DNA of 16,273 nucleotides, taken from an uncultured Methanobrevibacter sp. (GTDB taxonomy: Archaea > Methanobacteriota > Methanobacteria > Methanobacteriales > Methanobacteriaceae). This document shows positions 1 to 7,125 of this stretch, in pieces; within the stretch, counting starts at the first letter, position 1, and each line of letters opens with the position of its first letter. Made by a program: the position numbers and the translations under genes. Location: NCBI GenBank assembly GCA_902782595.1, contig CACZNW010000173.1, positions 1 to 16,273 on the forward strand. The letters run 5' to 3'. The notes under the pieces are model-generated. The model saw nothing but the letters and a program-made list of their open reading frames with translations. It had not been told where the DNA came from and ran no database searches.

Positions 1-28
1 GGTAATTGAAAAATTTTTTGTAGAAAAA

Positions 29-36
29 TTTATATT
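29..36 (+). promoter_or_regulatory. Archaeal TATA box of the RHH gene, probably leaderless
   Basis: TTTATATT, preceded by a purine-rich stretch that could be the BRE, is centred about 27 bp before the ATG at 60. That is the usual archaeal TATA-to-start-site distance, and no Shine-Dalgarno sequence lies before the ATG. The transcript therefore probably begins at or next to the start codon. Inferred from spacing only. Confidence 0.5.
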
Positions 37-59
37 TAATTAAAAATTAATTAATACAT

Positions 60-227
60 ATGTCAGATATAAGCAAAACTACTATAAACTTACCTGTAGA
101 ATTAAAAAAAGAATTAAAAAAATTAGCAATTGATGAAGATACTTCCTTATCAGGTTTAATCATTAAAATGATTCATGAAGGATTGGAAAGTAGAAATAAG
201 GAAAGTTTAAGTTCAGTTGAAGATTAA
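60..227 (+). CDS. Small ribbon-helix-helix (CopG/Arc type) DNA-binding protein, 55 aa
   Basis: This short gene encodes 55 residues and fits a ribbon-helix-helix transcription factor. Residues 5-12 (KTTINLPV) form the expected beta strand that would lie in the DNA major groove as a dimer. Residues about 13-26 (ELKKELKKLAIDED) form helix A. Residues 28-43 begin with TSLSGLI and form helix B, in the position of the typical S-x-S/N-x-hydrophobic turn. The last 10 residues are a polar tail. The ATG follows a TATA box at leaderless distance and has no ribosome binding site. No toxin gene is next to it: the following gene is a convergent metabolic gene on the other strand, and what precedes it lies outside the window. 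It could be an orphan regulator, or the antitoxin of a toxin encoded upstream. The fold is well supported; the target is unknown. Confidence 0.85.
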   Translation: MSDISKTTINLPVELKKELKKLAIDEDTSLSGLIIKMIHEGLESRNKESLSSVED

Positions 228-245
228 ACTAAATTATCTTCAACT
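215..245. terminator. 10-bp inverted repeat across two convergent stop codons
   Basis: AGTTGAAGAT (215-224) and ATCTTCAACT (236-245) are perfect complements around an 11-nt loop. The TAA of the RHH gene lies in the loop and the TGA of the convergent aldolase lies in the right arm. The position suits a shared bidirectional transcription end, but neither side is followed by a strong T tract, so the terminator reading is only moderately supported. Confidence 0.45.
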
Positions 246-803
246 AGAATTTAACATTAATGTAATGAATTGAGTTTTAGCAGTTTCTTCAACAAAAACT
301 GCCAGCAGCATTGCTTCTTTTAAATCGTCACTTACACAGATTACACCATGATTTTTTAAAATCAGCACATCATCGTTTCCAAGACTTTCACTGGCATTCT
401 CTGCAAGTTCATAACTTCCAGGTTTTTGATATTCAATATAAGGCAGATAAGGATTTTTTATTTCACCAAATCCTTCAAGCCTTTTAAGCTTTTTATCTGA
501 AAATGCAAATCCTGTTGCATACGGTGAGTGAGTATGAACAATAGCTGTAACATCCGGTCTTTTTTTGTAAATTTCCAGATGCATATTAACTTCAGAAGAG
601 GGTTTGCCTTTGGTGAGTACCTCACCGTCCATATTAACCAGGACAATATCTTCTTCCTTAAGTTCGGACAGTGATTTTAAAGTGGGAGTGATTGCAACTA
701 CATCTCCAAATCTGGCACTGATATTGCCGGCTTTACCTGAAACAAGGCCTTTGTTATAAATTTCATTTGAAACTGCAATAATTTCTGCAATATTTTTTTT
801 CAT
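240..803 (-). CDS. fucA: Class II aldolase, L-fuculose-1-phosphate aldolase type
   Basis: The 187-aa product is a zinc-dependent class II aldolase/adducin-family enzyme of normal length. Visible motifs are the phosphate-binding GNIS (26-29), SSE with the likely catalytic Glu71, HTHS with zinc ligands His90 and His92, and KNHG with the third ligand His152. The M. jannaschii homolog cleaves fuculose-1-phosphate to lactaldehyde and DHAP, and it has been proposed to feed lactate into coenzyme F420 synthesis; assigning that role here is inference. A TTG at 806 would add one Met, but GAGGT lies 7 nt before the ATG at 803, so I chose the ATG. It follows DP1 by 21 bp on the same strand, so the two are probably cotranscribed. 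Other class II aldolase substrates (ribulose-phosphate type sugars) cannot be excluded. Confidence 0.88.
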   Translation of the reverse strand: MKKNIAEIIAVSNEIYNKGLVSGKAGNISARFGDVVAITPTLKSLSELKEEDIVLVNMDGEVLTKGKPSSEVNMHLEIYKKRPDVTAIVHTHSPYATGFAFSDKKLKRLEGFGEIKNPYLPYIEYQKPGSYELAENASESLGNDDVLILKNHGVICVSDDLKEAMLLAVFVEETAKTQFITLMLNSS

Positions 804-824
804 CAAAATAACCTCAATTTAATT

Positions 825-2498
825 TTATATGAATTTAAAGTGTTTATATTTACCTTTATAAAGAATTGGAACTTCTGCAGGTGTAGGTTCAATATTATAG
901 ATTTTCTGGAATTCTGTCTGAGTTTGGAAAGTGCCTGAGTTAATTAAATGTACACCTTTAAATTTTCTGTAACTGTTAACGTGAACGTGACCGGTATGCA
1001 GAACATCCGGAACTTCGTCGATTACAAGATAGTCTTCAAGTTCTGAAGCTAGGGGAGTTCTTTCACCATAAATAGGGGCTAAATGTCTTTTTTGTAATAA
1101 TTCTTCCATTATTTCATCGTTTTTCTCATATGTGAACTGTTTCACGGCCATTACCATATCGTCAAAACTACGTCCATGGTAAATTAGAACATTGATTCCG
1201 TCAAGTGAAACTACACCCGGATTTGATATAAATTCAACATTGTCAAGTTCATACAATGCTTTTGCATATTCTTCAGGAACGGCAGGCTGCGGCTCAGCCA
1301 CTCTTGAAGCATCGTGGTTTCCCGGAGCAATAATAATCTTGATGTCACTGCGTATATTTCCCAGAAATTTTGCCGCTTCATTGTACTGTTCGGTAATATC
1401 CTTAATTACAAGTTCCTTGTCCTGATTTGGATACACGCCAATACCATCCACAATATCTCCACCTATAATAAGGTATTTAACATCTTCAGCAACTCTTCTA
1501 TGGTCTTCGGTACCGTATTCACAGTTGATCCAGTCAATAAACCTTTGGAAAGCATCTTCAAGAAATGTTATGCTTCCGATGTGAATGTCTGATAAAAACA
1601 CTATTCCAAAATCCATTTTTTTATCCGGAATCCTTAAAACACCCGGATTAATGATTTCCTGACCGAATGCAAATGTTGCGTCATCACTCTTATTTGCAAT
1701 AACGCCGACAACCTCATCCCTGACCAGTTTTTCAGCCTCGGCAAATAATTCCTCATTTTTATTTGAAAATAAAATGGAGATATTACCTGTATCATCTTCA
1801 AACTCAACAATCTTATGACCGTTTTTACTGGTTCTAATCTCACGTACCATAAGTATTAAGCTTAAACTGTCCATTCCATCATCAATATCGGCGATTTTAG
1901 TGTAGTTTCTAAGTTCAGGTCTTTTTGACAGGATATTGGCTAATTTTTCATATCTGCTTTTAAAATATGATATCAGGTTTTCAAGCTCACCGCTGGTGTA
2001 TGATTTTTTACTTGTATCCTGGATGATTTCAAAATCATATTTAACATTGGTTTTTTGTTCGTTTCTTTTGAATTTAATTTTAGCATCCTGAATTGTTTCG
2101 GATGCTTCTTTAATGGTTTCATTAACATATTTTTCCTTTTCATCAGTTTCCTTTTTAAGGTTGCTGATGGAAGCCGGCTTTTCGGCAGTTTCTTTTTTGG
2201 TATCATGTGGTGTTTTATCAACCGGTTTAACTTCTTTTTTAATTTCAGGTTTATTTTCTTTAATTAAAGTGTCCTGATTTTTCTTTTTATCAGATGTTTT
2301 TGCACCTGTTATTTCATCAATAGTTTCACCACTAACGCAAACCAGGTCTTTTGAAGTAAACTTATCACTTTTTAATTTAACTATTAAAGTAGATGCAAAA
2401 TCCAGAGGGTTTTCTGCAGAAATGACTTTATTGTAAGCTTCAGGTGATAGGTTTATTCCTTTTTTTGCAAATTTTAATAGAATTTTATTAGTTGACAT
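825..2498 (-). CDS. polB: DNA polymerase II (PolD) small subunit DP1, 3'-5' exonuclease
   Basis: This 557-aa protein is the exonuclease subunit of the archaea-specific replicative polymerase PolD, which works with the large subunit DP2. Residues 1-65 form a small N-terminal domain. Residues about 66-150 are a Lys/Glu/Thr-rich, probably disordered linker. Residues about 180-290 contain an OB fold (ILMVREIRTSKNGHKIVEF). From about 295 there is a calcineurin-like phosphoesterase domain with all the expected metal ligands: DIH (Asp304, His306), GGD (Asp348), GNHD (Asn394, His395), YHGRS (His441) and GHVH (His504, His506). An intact set suggests an active proofreading nuclease, unlike the inactive eukaryotic B subunits. 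There is no ribosome binding site before the ATG, and a TATA-like TTTATTAA about 30 bp upstream suggests a leaderless or very short leader. It is followed by the aldolase gene. Confidence 0.96.
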   Translation of the reverse strand: MSTNKILLKFAKKGINLSPEAYNKVISAENPLDFASTLIVKLKSDKFTSKDLVCVSGETIDEITGAKTSDKKKNQDTLIKENKPEIKKEVKPVDKTPHDTKKETAEKPASISNLKKETDEKEKYVNETIKEASETIQDAKIKFKRNEQKTNVKYDFEIIQDTSKKSYTSGELENLISYFKSRYEKLANILSKRPELRNYTKIADIDDGMDSLSLILMVREIRTSKNGHKIVEFEDDTGNISILFSNKNEELFAEAEKLVRDEVVGVIANKSDDATFAFGQEIINPGVLRIPDKKMDFGIVFLSDIHIGSITFLEDAFQRFIDWINCEYGTEDHRRVAEDVKYLIIGGDIVDGIGVYPNQDKELVIKDITEQYNEAAKFLGNIRSDIKIIIAPGNHDASRVAEPQPAVPEEYAKALYELDNVEFISNPGVVSLDGINVLIYHGRSFDDMVMAVKQFTYEKNDEIMEELLQKRHLAPIYGERTPLASELEDYLVIDEVPDVLHTGHVHVNSYRKFKGVHLINSGTFQTQTEFQKIYNIEPTPAEVPILYKGKYKHFKFI

Positions 2499-2524
2499 AT
2501 TGATAAAAAATTTATTTTTCTATG

Positions 2525-2532
2525 TTAATAAA
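2525..2532 (-). promoter_or_regulatory. Possible TATA box of polB (DP1)
   Basis: On the minus strand this reads TTTATTAA, about 30 nt before the DP1 ATG at 2498, and no ribosome binding site lies between. The 164-bp divergent region 2499-2662 is very AT-rich, so other TATA-like words exist. On the plus strand, TTATATTTATTTAATA around 2579-2594 is one candidate for the promoter of the 2663 operon. Confidence 0.3.
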
Positions 2533-2662
2533 CTTTGAGAATTTTTGAAATCAATATTTATTTCCCTTTGAAAAATGGGTTATATTTATTTAATATTAAA
2601 AATAGAGTTTAATACATTATAATAAATTTAATATTTAAAAATTTTTTTAGATTGTGATAAAG

Positions 2663-3160
2663 ATGGCAAATAAAATATTAAGAGTTGTATTAATAATAGT
2701 TCTATTCATTGTATTTTTTGAAATTGGACTTTTCAGTTCATATACTATTGTTACAGCCGAAGCTCCTAACATTCAGGGATTAGTAGATATGCAGATTTCA
2801 AAAGTCCAGGAAATCTTCAGTCCCGAAAAAGTTAATGATGCTTTAATAAAAGATCCGACTCCGATAAACATTACAAACAAAAAGGATGTCGCACTGAAAA
2901 TGGAAGAGCTGTCGAAAGTAGATGGAGTAAATGTTGATTCAATGAATATAACAACATTCGATGACACTGATAACAAGAATTTAACAATAAATATCGAAGC
3001 GTTAGGTTATGCTTCACCGAATTCCACATCAGGTCAAATCATTATCAGTCAGGATCCTTCATATAAAGTAATAGCAACGGCGCAGGCTTCATATAAGGAA
3101 AATGGTCTGAGAGCAGATGAAAATACGGTAGCAATAACTTCAATTTTAAAATTGTATTAA
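2663..3160 (+). CDS. Membrane-anchored protein of unknown function, first gene of the cbiH operon
   Basis: I do not recognise this 165-aa protein. It has a charged start (MANKILR), one hydrophobic segment at about 6-31 (VVLIIVLFIVFFEIGLF), and then about 135 residues predicted to lie outside the cell. No cysteines or catalytic motifs stand out. The outer part alternates polar and hydrophobic residues and is Asn/Thr/Ser-rich, as in a small beta-rich domain. An in-frame GTG at 2654 is a possible earlier start, but GTGAT (2654-2658) sits 4 nt before the ATG at 2663 and looks like the ribosome binding site. The gene ends 9 bp before the cbiH ATG, so the two are surely cotranscribed. A role near the transporter encoded two genes later is possible but unproven. 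It is probably a signal anchor, because no clear cleavage site is visible. Confidence 0.75.
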   Translation: MANKILRVVLIIVLFIVFFEIGLFSSYTIVTAEAPNIQGLVDMQISKVQEIFSPEKVNDALIKDPTPINITNKKDVALKMEELSKVDGVNVDSMNITTFDDTDNKNLTINIEALGYASPNSTSGQIIISQDPSYKVIATAQASYKENGLRADENTVAITSILKLY

Positions 3161-3169
3161 GTGGTAGAC

Positions 3170-4243
3170 ATGATTAATGTAATTGGAATTGGTCAGAATA
3201 GAGACAACATGACTTTAGGTGCCTTAAAAGCTATTGAGGATTCAGATGTAATCATAGGTTATAAAAAATACATTAACCAGATTGAAGATTTGATTGAAGG
3301 AAAGGAAGTAGTTAAAAAAGGAATGGGCGATGAAATTGCCAGAGCAGAATTTGCAATTGAAAAAAGTCTCGAAGGTCAGACAGTTTCATTAATCAGTTCC
3401 GGAGACCCCGGAGTCTTTGGAATGGCAAATGTATTATATCAGATTGTAAGCAAGTATGAGGATGTTGAAATAAAGGTTTATCCTGGAGTATCAGCATTGA
3501 ATTATGCATCAAGCCATTTGGGTGCACCTTTAAATGATTTTGCGGCTGTCAGTTTAAGCAATATTTTAACTCCCTTATCCGAAATAGAAAAAAAGTTGAA
3601 ATATGCACTTGAAGCCAATTTGATTGTTGCAATTTACAATCCAATAAGTAAAACACGTAAAGAACCTTTCAGAAGGTTTAAACAAGCTGTTTTAGATATT
3701 AAAGGTGAAGATGCATTAATCGGTATTATAGACAGTACATATGAACCGCCTAAAACAACAATCGTTAAGGTCAGGGATTTAACTGAAGATATTGTGAACA
3801 TGTCATGCACACTCATCGTCGGAAACGATTTAACCTATGTTCAGAATGACAAGCTAGTAACACCAAGAGGCTATGTTATTAGAACCGGAATCCATCCGTT
3901 ATCACAAAATCATTATGAAAAATTTTTAAATGGAGAAATAGCACATGGACCAAACAGGGAATGTGAATTTTATCCCTGTCACTGGGATGGTCAGTACTGT
4001 GATTTCTGTTATTGTCCGTTTTACCCGTGTGGAGACTCTTCAACCGGAGGAGAATGGATTAAGGGTAAAGGTGTATGGAACTGTACAAACTGTCATTGGC
4101 TGCATGAAAAAGAAGCAGTTGAATGTTTAAGAGAACCTTTGGAAGAAATTCTTGAAGAAGTTGAAGATTTAAAAGCCAAGAAAAAAACTTTATTGAAACT
4201 TAGAAGAGCATGCTTATTAAAAAATAATCCGAAAGATCTTTAG
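3170..4243 (+). CDS. cbiH: Cobalt-precorrin-3B C17-methyltransferase with cysteine-rich C-terminal domain
   Basis: Residues 1-255 are a tetrapyrrole methyltransferase (SAM-dependent, anaerobic cobalamin pathway). Residues 1-8 (MINVIGIG) are the family's N-terminal strand, SSGDPGVFGM (77-86) is the SAM-binding motif, and YPGVSALNYASSHLGAPLND (104-123) and YNPIS-type segments match CbiH/CobJ, which methylates C17 and contracts the ring. Residues 265-319 form an extra module with nine cysteines (265, 270, 277, 280, 282, 287, 305, 308, 319) in CxxC- and CPFYPC-like arrangements, resembling the cysteine-rich small domain fused to some archaeal CbiH proteins. It probably binds metal or an Fe-S cluster. 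A Lys/Glu-rich helix (322-350) follows. The in-frame GTG at 3161 would add VVD; I prefer the ATG at 3170 because CbiH proteins normally start right at the GIG strand. Third from last in a four-gene operon. Confidence 0.93.
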   Translation: MINVIGIGQNRDNMTLGALKAIEDSDVIIGYKKYINQIEDLIEGKEVVKKGMGDEIARAEFAIEKSLEGQTVSLISSGDPGVFGMANVLYQIVSKYEDVEIKVYPGVSALNYASSHLGAPLNDFAAVSLSNILTPLSEIEKKLKYALEANLIVAIYNPISKTRKEPFRRFKQAVLDIKGEDALIGIIDSTYEPPKTTIVKVRDLTEDIVNMSCTLIVGNDLTYVQNDKLVTPRGYVIRTGIHPLSQNHYEKFLNGEIAHGPNRECEFYPCHWDGQYCDFCYCPFYPCGDSSTGGEWIKGKGVWNCTNCHWLHEKEAVECLREPLEEILEEVEDLKAKKKTLLKLRRACLLKNNPKDL

Positions 4244-4254
4244 GGGAATTTGAA

Positions 4255-4851
4255 TTGTCAATTAAAAATCTTTTAATAGAAATGAAAAACATGTCGGAGT
4301 TAATGGTTGATTTAGCTTATTCGGCTATTTTATTTAACAGTAAAGCAGCAGCTGAAGAAGTTATTGCACTGGAAAATGAAGTTAACTCCATGAATTATGA
4401 AATTAAAAAGGAATCGCTGGTGGCGGCAAGGTCATATGAGGATGCCGAAAAATTAACAGCACTTCTTGAAATTGCTGAAGCCGCTGAAAGTATAGCAAAT
4501 GCAGCTAAAGACATAGCTGATTTGGTAATCACAGGGTTTAAACCACATCCTGTATTTAAAATGGTAATGGAAGAATCTGATAAAAGTATTGTAAGAGTAA
4601 CAATTGATGCAAATTCAGATTTGGCAAATAATACCTTGGGAGATTTACTATTGGTAAATCGTACCGGTATGAGAGTAATTGCAATTAGAAGAGGTTCATC
4701 ATGGATTTATGGACCGGATAAACATACCATGCTCCTGCCGGACGATACATTAATTTTAAAGGGAACAGATGAAGGTGGAGATTTACTTGAAAAATTGGCT
4801 GCCGGAACCTGCTCACTGGAAGATATTCCGGAAGAATTAGAAGAAGACTAG
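4255..4851 (+). CDS. PhoU-like helical domain plus RCK_C (TrkA-C) ligand-binding regulatory protein
   Basis: The 198-aa product has two parts. Residues 1-95 are helical and resemble PhoU-type four-helix repeats (MKNMSELMVDLAYSAILF, then Ala/Glu-rich helices). Residues about 112-172 are an RCK_C/TrkA-C fold, with short beta strands and the typical LGDLLLVNRTGMRVIAIRRG and LLPDDTLILKG segments. Such proteins have no membrane segment and are thought to regulate a cation transporter; the transporter encoded 36 bp downstream is the obvious partner. RCK_C domains bind small ligands in other proteins (cyclic di-AMP in some), but the ligand here is unknown. The start is a TTG at 4255 because AGGGGA, overlapping the cbiH stop codon, lies 8 nt upstream and the family's N-terminal helix is then complete. 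An ATG at 4282 is the alternative. Confidence 0.85.
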   Translation: MSIKNLLIEMKNMSELMVDLAYSAILFNSKAAAEEVIALENEVNSMNYEIKKESLVAARSYEDAEKLTALLEIAEAAESIANAAKDIADLVITGFKPHPVFKMVMEESDKSIVRVTIDANSDLANNTLGDLLLVNRTGMRVIAIRRGSSWIYGPDKHTMLLPDDTLILKGTDEGGDLLEKLAAGTCSLEDIPEELEED

Positions 4852-4887
4852 AAAGCGTGATAATAATGATTATGGGTAGTGATATGT

Positions 4888-6147
4888 GTGACAGGCAAAC
4901 GGAAGAAGATTCGCACTCCACTATCTGTAAAATTTTCTGAATTTTACGAAGAACACGGACATGTTATTAAAGAAAGTCTCGTTGCACTGCTGATATGTGC
5001 CGTAGGCGATTTGTGCGCAGGTGTTATTCTGGGCAAGATGACATTTTTCCTTGAAACATTCCCCGGCTTACTGGTAATTATCCCCGGAGCTATTGGAATG
5101 AGGGGAAATATTTTCGGTTCTTTTGCATCAAGATTGTCAACAAACCTGCACATTGGTATAATATCGCCGGAATTTGAATTTTCAGAGCAGCTGAACAATA
5201 ACATATATGCTTCATTTGTTTTGACAATGGTACTGTCTATATTTTTAGCCATTGTATCTAAAGTTTTATGTATTCTGCTGCACCAGCCGTCAATGGAATT
5301 AATAGATTTCATGTTAATCTGTGTAATTGCGGGCATAATTTCAAATCTTATAATGCTTCCTATTACAATGTTTGTTTCATTTAAAAGTTTTGAGCATGGC
5401 TGGGATCCGGATAATATTACAAGCCCTATTATTGCGGCATTCGGTGATTTGTTTACCTTGCCGGCTATTATTGCTTCAATATTTATTCTTCAGGCAATGA
5501 ATTTCAATATTCTTTTTAAGGATATTGTTCTTGTTATTATCCTGGTTGCAGTTATTGTCAGTTTTATTTATTGTTACAAACTGTCATATGAAACCAATAC
5601 TATTTTAAAACAGTCCACACCGGTTTTACTGTTATGTTCCTTTTTAGGAGGGGCAGCAGGAGGTATATTAAATTCAGCAGTTGAAACACTGCTTACAAAC
5701 CCGAGTTTACTAACTCTCTTGCCTCTGTTTTCAGGAGAAAGTGGAAGTTTGATAAGCATTTTAGGTGCTAGATTGTCATCAGGTCTTCACTCAGGTTTAG
5801 TGGAACCGTTTAAAAAACCTGAAGGCGAAGCGTTAAGTAATTTTGCAATCAGTTTCATTTTAGCGATTATAGTGTTCCCGTTAATTGGTCTTTTGGCTGA
5901 AGGGTCATCTTTCGCTTTAGGAGTAATCGGAGTCGGATTTGACAGGATAGTGGAAATATCCACTTTATCGGGTGTAATTTTAGTAGCAATTATGGTAATA
6001 ATTGTTTATTATGTATCAATAACTTCATATAATAATAATTTGGATCCTGACAATATTGTAATTCCAATTTCAACAAGCATTACAGATTCAATTTCAAGTT
6101 TGGTATTGATTTCAGTTTCTCTGCTTTTGTTGGGTGTTTTAATTTAG
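4888..6147 (+). CDS. MgtE/SLC41-type divalent cation transporter with two fused MgtE domains
   Basis: The 419-aa integral membrane protein has about ten hydrophobic segments arranged as two homologous halves. Half one shows PGAIGMRGNIFGSFASRLS (66-84), then DPDN (173-176) and an Asp at 187. Half two shows SGESGSLISILGARLSSGLH (282-301), then DPDN (386-389) and Asp400. The DPDNxxxP...D motif carries the pore Asp of MgtE Mg2+ channels. The soluble N domain and CBS domains of bacterial MgtE are absent, so regulation probably comes from the PhoU/RCK_C protein encoded just upstream. The substrate could be Mg2+, Co2+ or another divalent ion; the linkage to cbiH makes Co2+ worth considering but does not prove it. 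I chose the GTG at 4888 because GTGAT lies 4 nt upstream; the longer start at 4879 would use that binding site as coding. Confidence 0.88.
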   Translation: MTGKRKKIRTPLSVKFSEFYEEHGHVIKESLVALLICAVGDLCAGVILGKMTFFLETFPGLLVIIPGAIGMRGNIFGSFASRLSTNLHIGIISPEFEFSEQLNNNIYASFVLTMVLSIFLAIVSKVLCILLHQPSMELIDFMLICVIAGIISNLIMLPITMFVSFKSFEHGWDPDNITSPIIAAFGDLFTLPAIIASIFILQAMNFNILFKDIVLVIILVAVIVSFIYCYKLSYETNTILKQSTPVLLLCSFLGGAAGGILNSAVETLLTNPSLLTLLPLFSGESGSLISILGARLSSGLHSGLVEPFKKPEGEALSNFAISFILAIIVFPLIGLLAEGSSFALGVIGVGFDRIVEISTLSGVILVAIMVIIVYYVSITSYNNNLDPDNIVIPISTSITDSISSLVLISVSLLLLGVLI

Positions 6148-6255
6148 TTAAGTAAAAAGAAATAGAATATTATTTTGATTAAAGAATAATTTTAAATCTA
6201 ACATCAGACGATGTCGACAGCCATTAATATAATAATTTTTCAAAAAATAAGTAAA
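6148..6255. other. AT-rich convergent spacer with no gene seen
   Basis: The transporter gene ends at 6147 and a minus-strand gene ends at 6274. The spacer is AT-rich and holds no start codon opening a useful frame. Weak T-rich words (TATTATTTTGATT) after the transporter stop may end plus-strand transcripts. Confidence 0.4.
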
Positions 6256-6272
6256 GAGAATTGGTAATTCTC
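6256..6272 (-). terminator. Hairpin terminator of the pilin-like gene pair
   Basis: GAGAATT (6256-6262) and AATTCTC (6266-6272) form a 7-bp stem with a 3-nt loop, directly after the stop codon of the 6274 gene. On the minus strand it is followed by TTTACTTATTTTTT, a U-rich tract fitting termination. On the plus strand no T tract follows, so it acts mainly on minus-strand transcripts. Confidence 0.65.
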
Positions 6273-6273
6273 C

Positions 6274-7125
6274 TTAATACCAGGCTTTAACAATGAATTC
6301 GCATTCATTTGTTCTAAAGTAGTCATAATGCAAGATATTGTCGTCAAAATTTTTGGGAACCGATACCAGCAAAGCTTTGGGATGCGGCTTGTCAAGATGA
6401 ATAAATACCACGGCACTTGAATCGTCATAAAATTCTATTTCATTGTTTAAATAAATTTCATCAGATATTGCTGTCTGCCAGGGTTTTTCTTTAACGACTC
6501 TTGTACTGGCAACCATATATGATAAATCGTACTTTTCACAGTCATCAATTAACAGATAATAATCAGACTTTCTGAGATTGCCCGGAAATACCTTAAAGTA
6601 ATTGCAGCTGTATTTATCCTGCGGGTGGTGTTTGTTGCATTTTCCACCATTTTCAAAATCCTTTAAAACGTAACTTTTAAAAAAGTCACATTTCACCAGT
6701 CTTGTAAAAGAAAAGACATCTCCCCTCTCATCGCTGTCACCGATTTTTACACTTGAAATAACACTGTCTTTCGGCTGCAATTCCATCGAAGTGTGGATTT
6801 TTGATGAAAACAGTTTTTTATATACTAATTTGTCATAGTCACTGCCAAGAGTTACAAGTTTTGAATAGGAAACGCTGTTGGGAATGATTTGGCCTCCGTC
6901 ATTAATGATTGCAAGACCCGGTGTCCCCTTGCCGTATTCATTCCAGTTATCCGGAACTCCCGGATTGTTGATTAAATTATCAGCCATTTCAGAGATTAAT
7001 TTCTCCATATTATTCACTTCAACGTCTTTCATAACCTTTTCAGTTGAGTTTTCAACTGATGTTAAAATCACGCCGAAGATTACAAGTATTATAATCAGAC
7101 TTATGGCAATTTCAATAGCTTTCAT
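6274..7125 (-). CDS. Membrane-anchored, cysteine-containing pilin-like protein of unknown function
   Basis: I do not recognise a named family. The 283-aa protein begins with a very short charged end and a hydrophobic helix (about residues 3-22, IEIAISLIIILVIFGVILTS), followed by an acidic amphipathic stretch (VENSTEKVMKDVEVNNMEKL). This layout resembles archaeal type IV pilin-like or pseudopilin proteins, though no clear prepilin-peptidase site is visible. The remaining 240 or so residues should be outside the cell. Five cysteines (in VKCDF, GKCNK, YSCNY, DDCEK, NECEF) could form disulfides or bind metal. The ATG at 7125 is preferred over a TTG at 7131. The gene overlaps the end of the upstream gene by 14 nt, so translation is probably coupled and the two products probably work together. 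A hairpin terminator follows its stop codon. Confidence 0.7.
   Translation of the reverse strand: MKAIEIAISLIIILVIFGVILTSVENSTEKVMKDVEVNNMEKLISEMADNLINNPGVPDNWNEYGKGTPGLAIINDGGQIIPNSVSYSKLVTLGSDYDKLVYKKLFSSKIHTSMELQPKDSVISSVKIGDSDERGDVFSFTRLVKCDFFKSYVLKDFENGGKCNKHHPQDKYSCNYFKVFPGNLRKSDYYLLIDDCEKYDLSYMVASTRVVKEKPWQTAISDEIYLNNEIEFYDDSSAVVFIHLDKPHPKALLVSVPKNFDDNILHYDYFRTNECEFIVKAWY

Noticed and set aside
2055..2267. Hydrophobic Phe/Ile-rich plus-strand frame opposite the DP1 linker
   Set aside because: It is the antisense of the Lys/Glu-rich linker of DP1; AAA/GAA codons read backwards as TTT/TTC give a false membrane protein.
4866..4940. Short plus-strand frame starting at the ATG at 4866 just before the transporter gene, a possible leader peptide
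   Set aside because: It is about 24 codons, out of frame with the transporter, has no binding site of its own, and its codons overlap the proper gene start. Likely chance.
4944..5336. 130-aa minus-strand frame inside the transporter gene
   Set aside because: It is fully antisense to a convincing MgtE coding region, with no motif, promoter or binding site.
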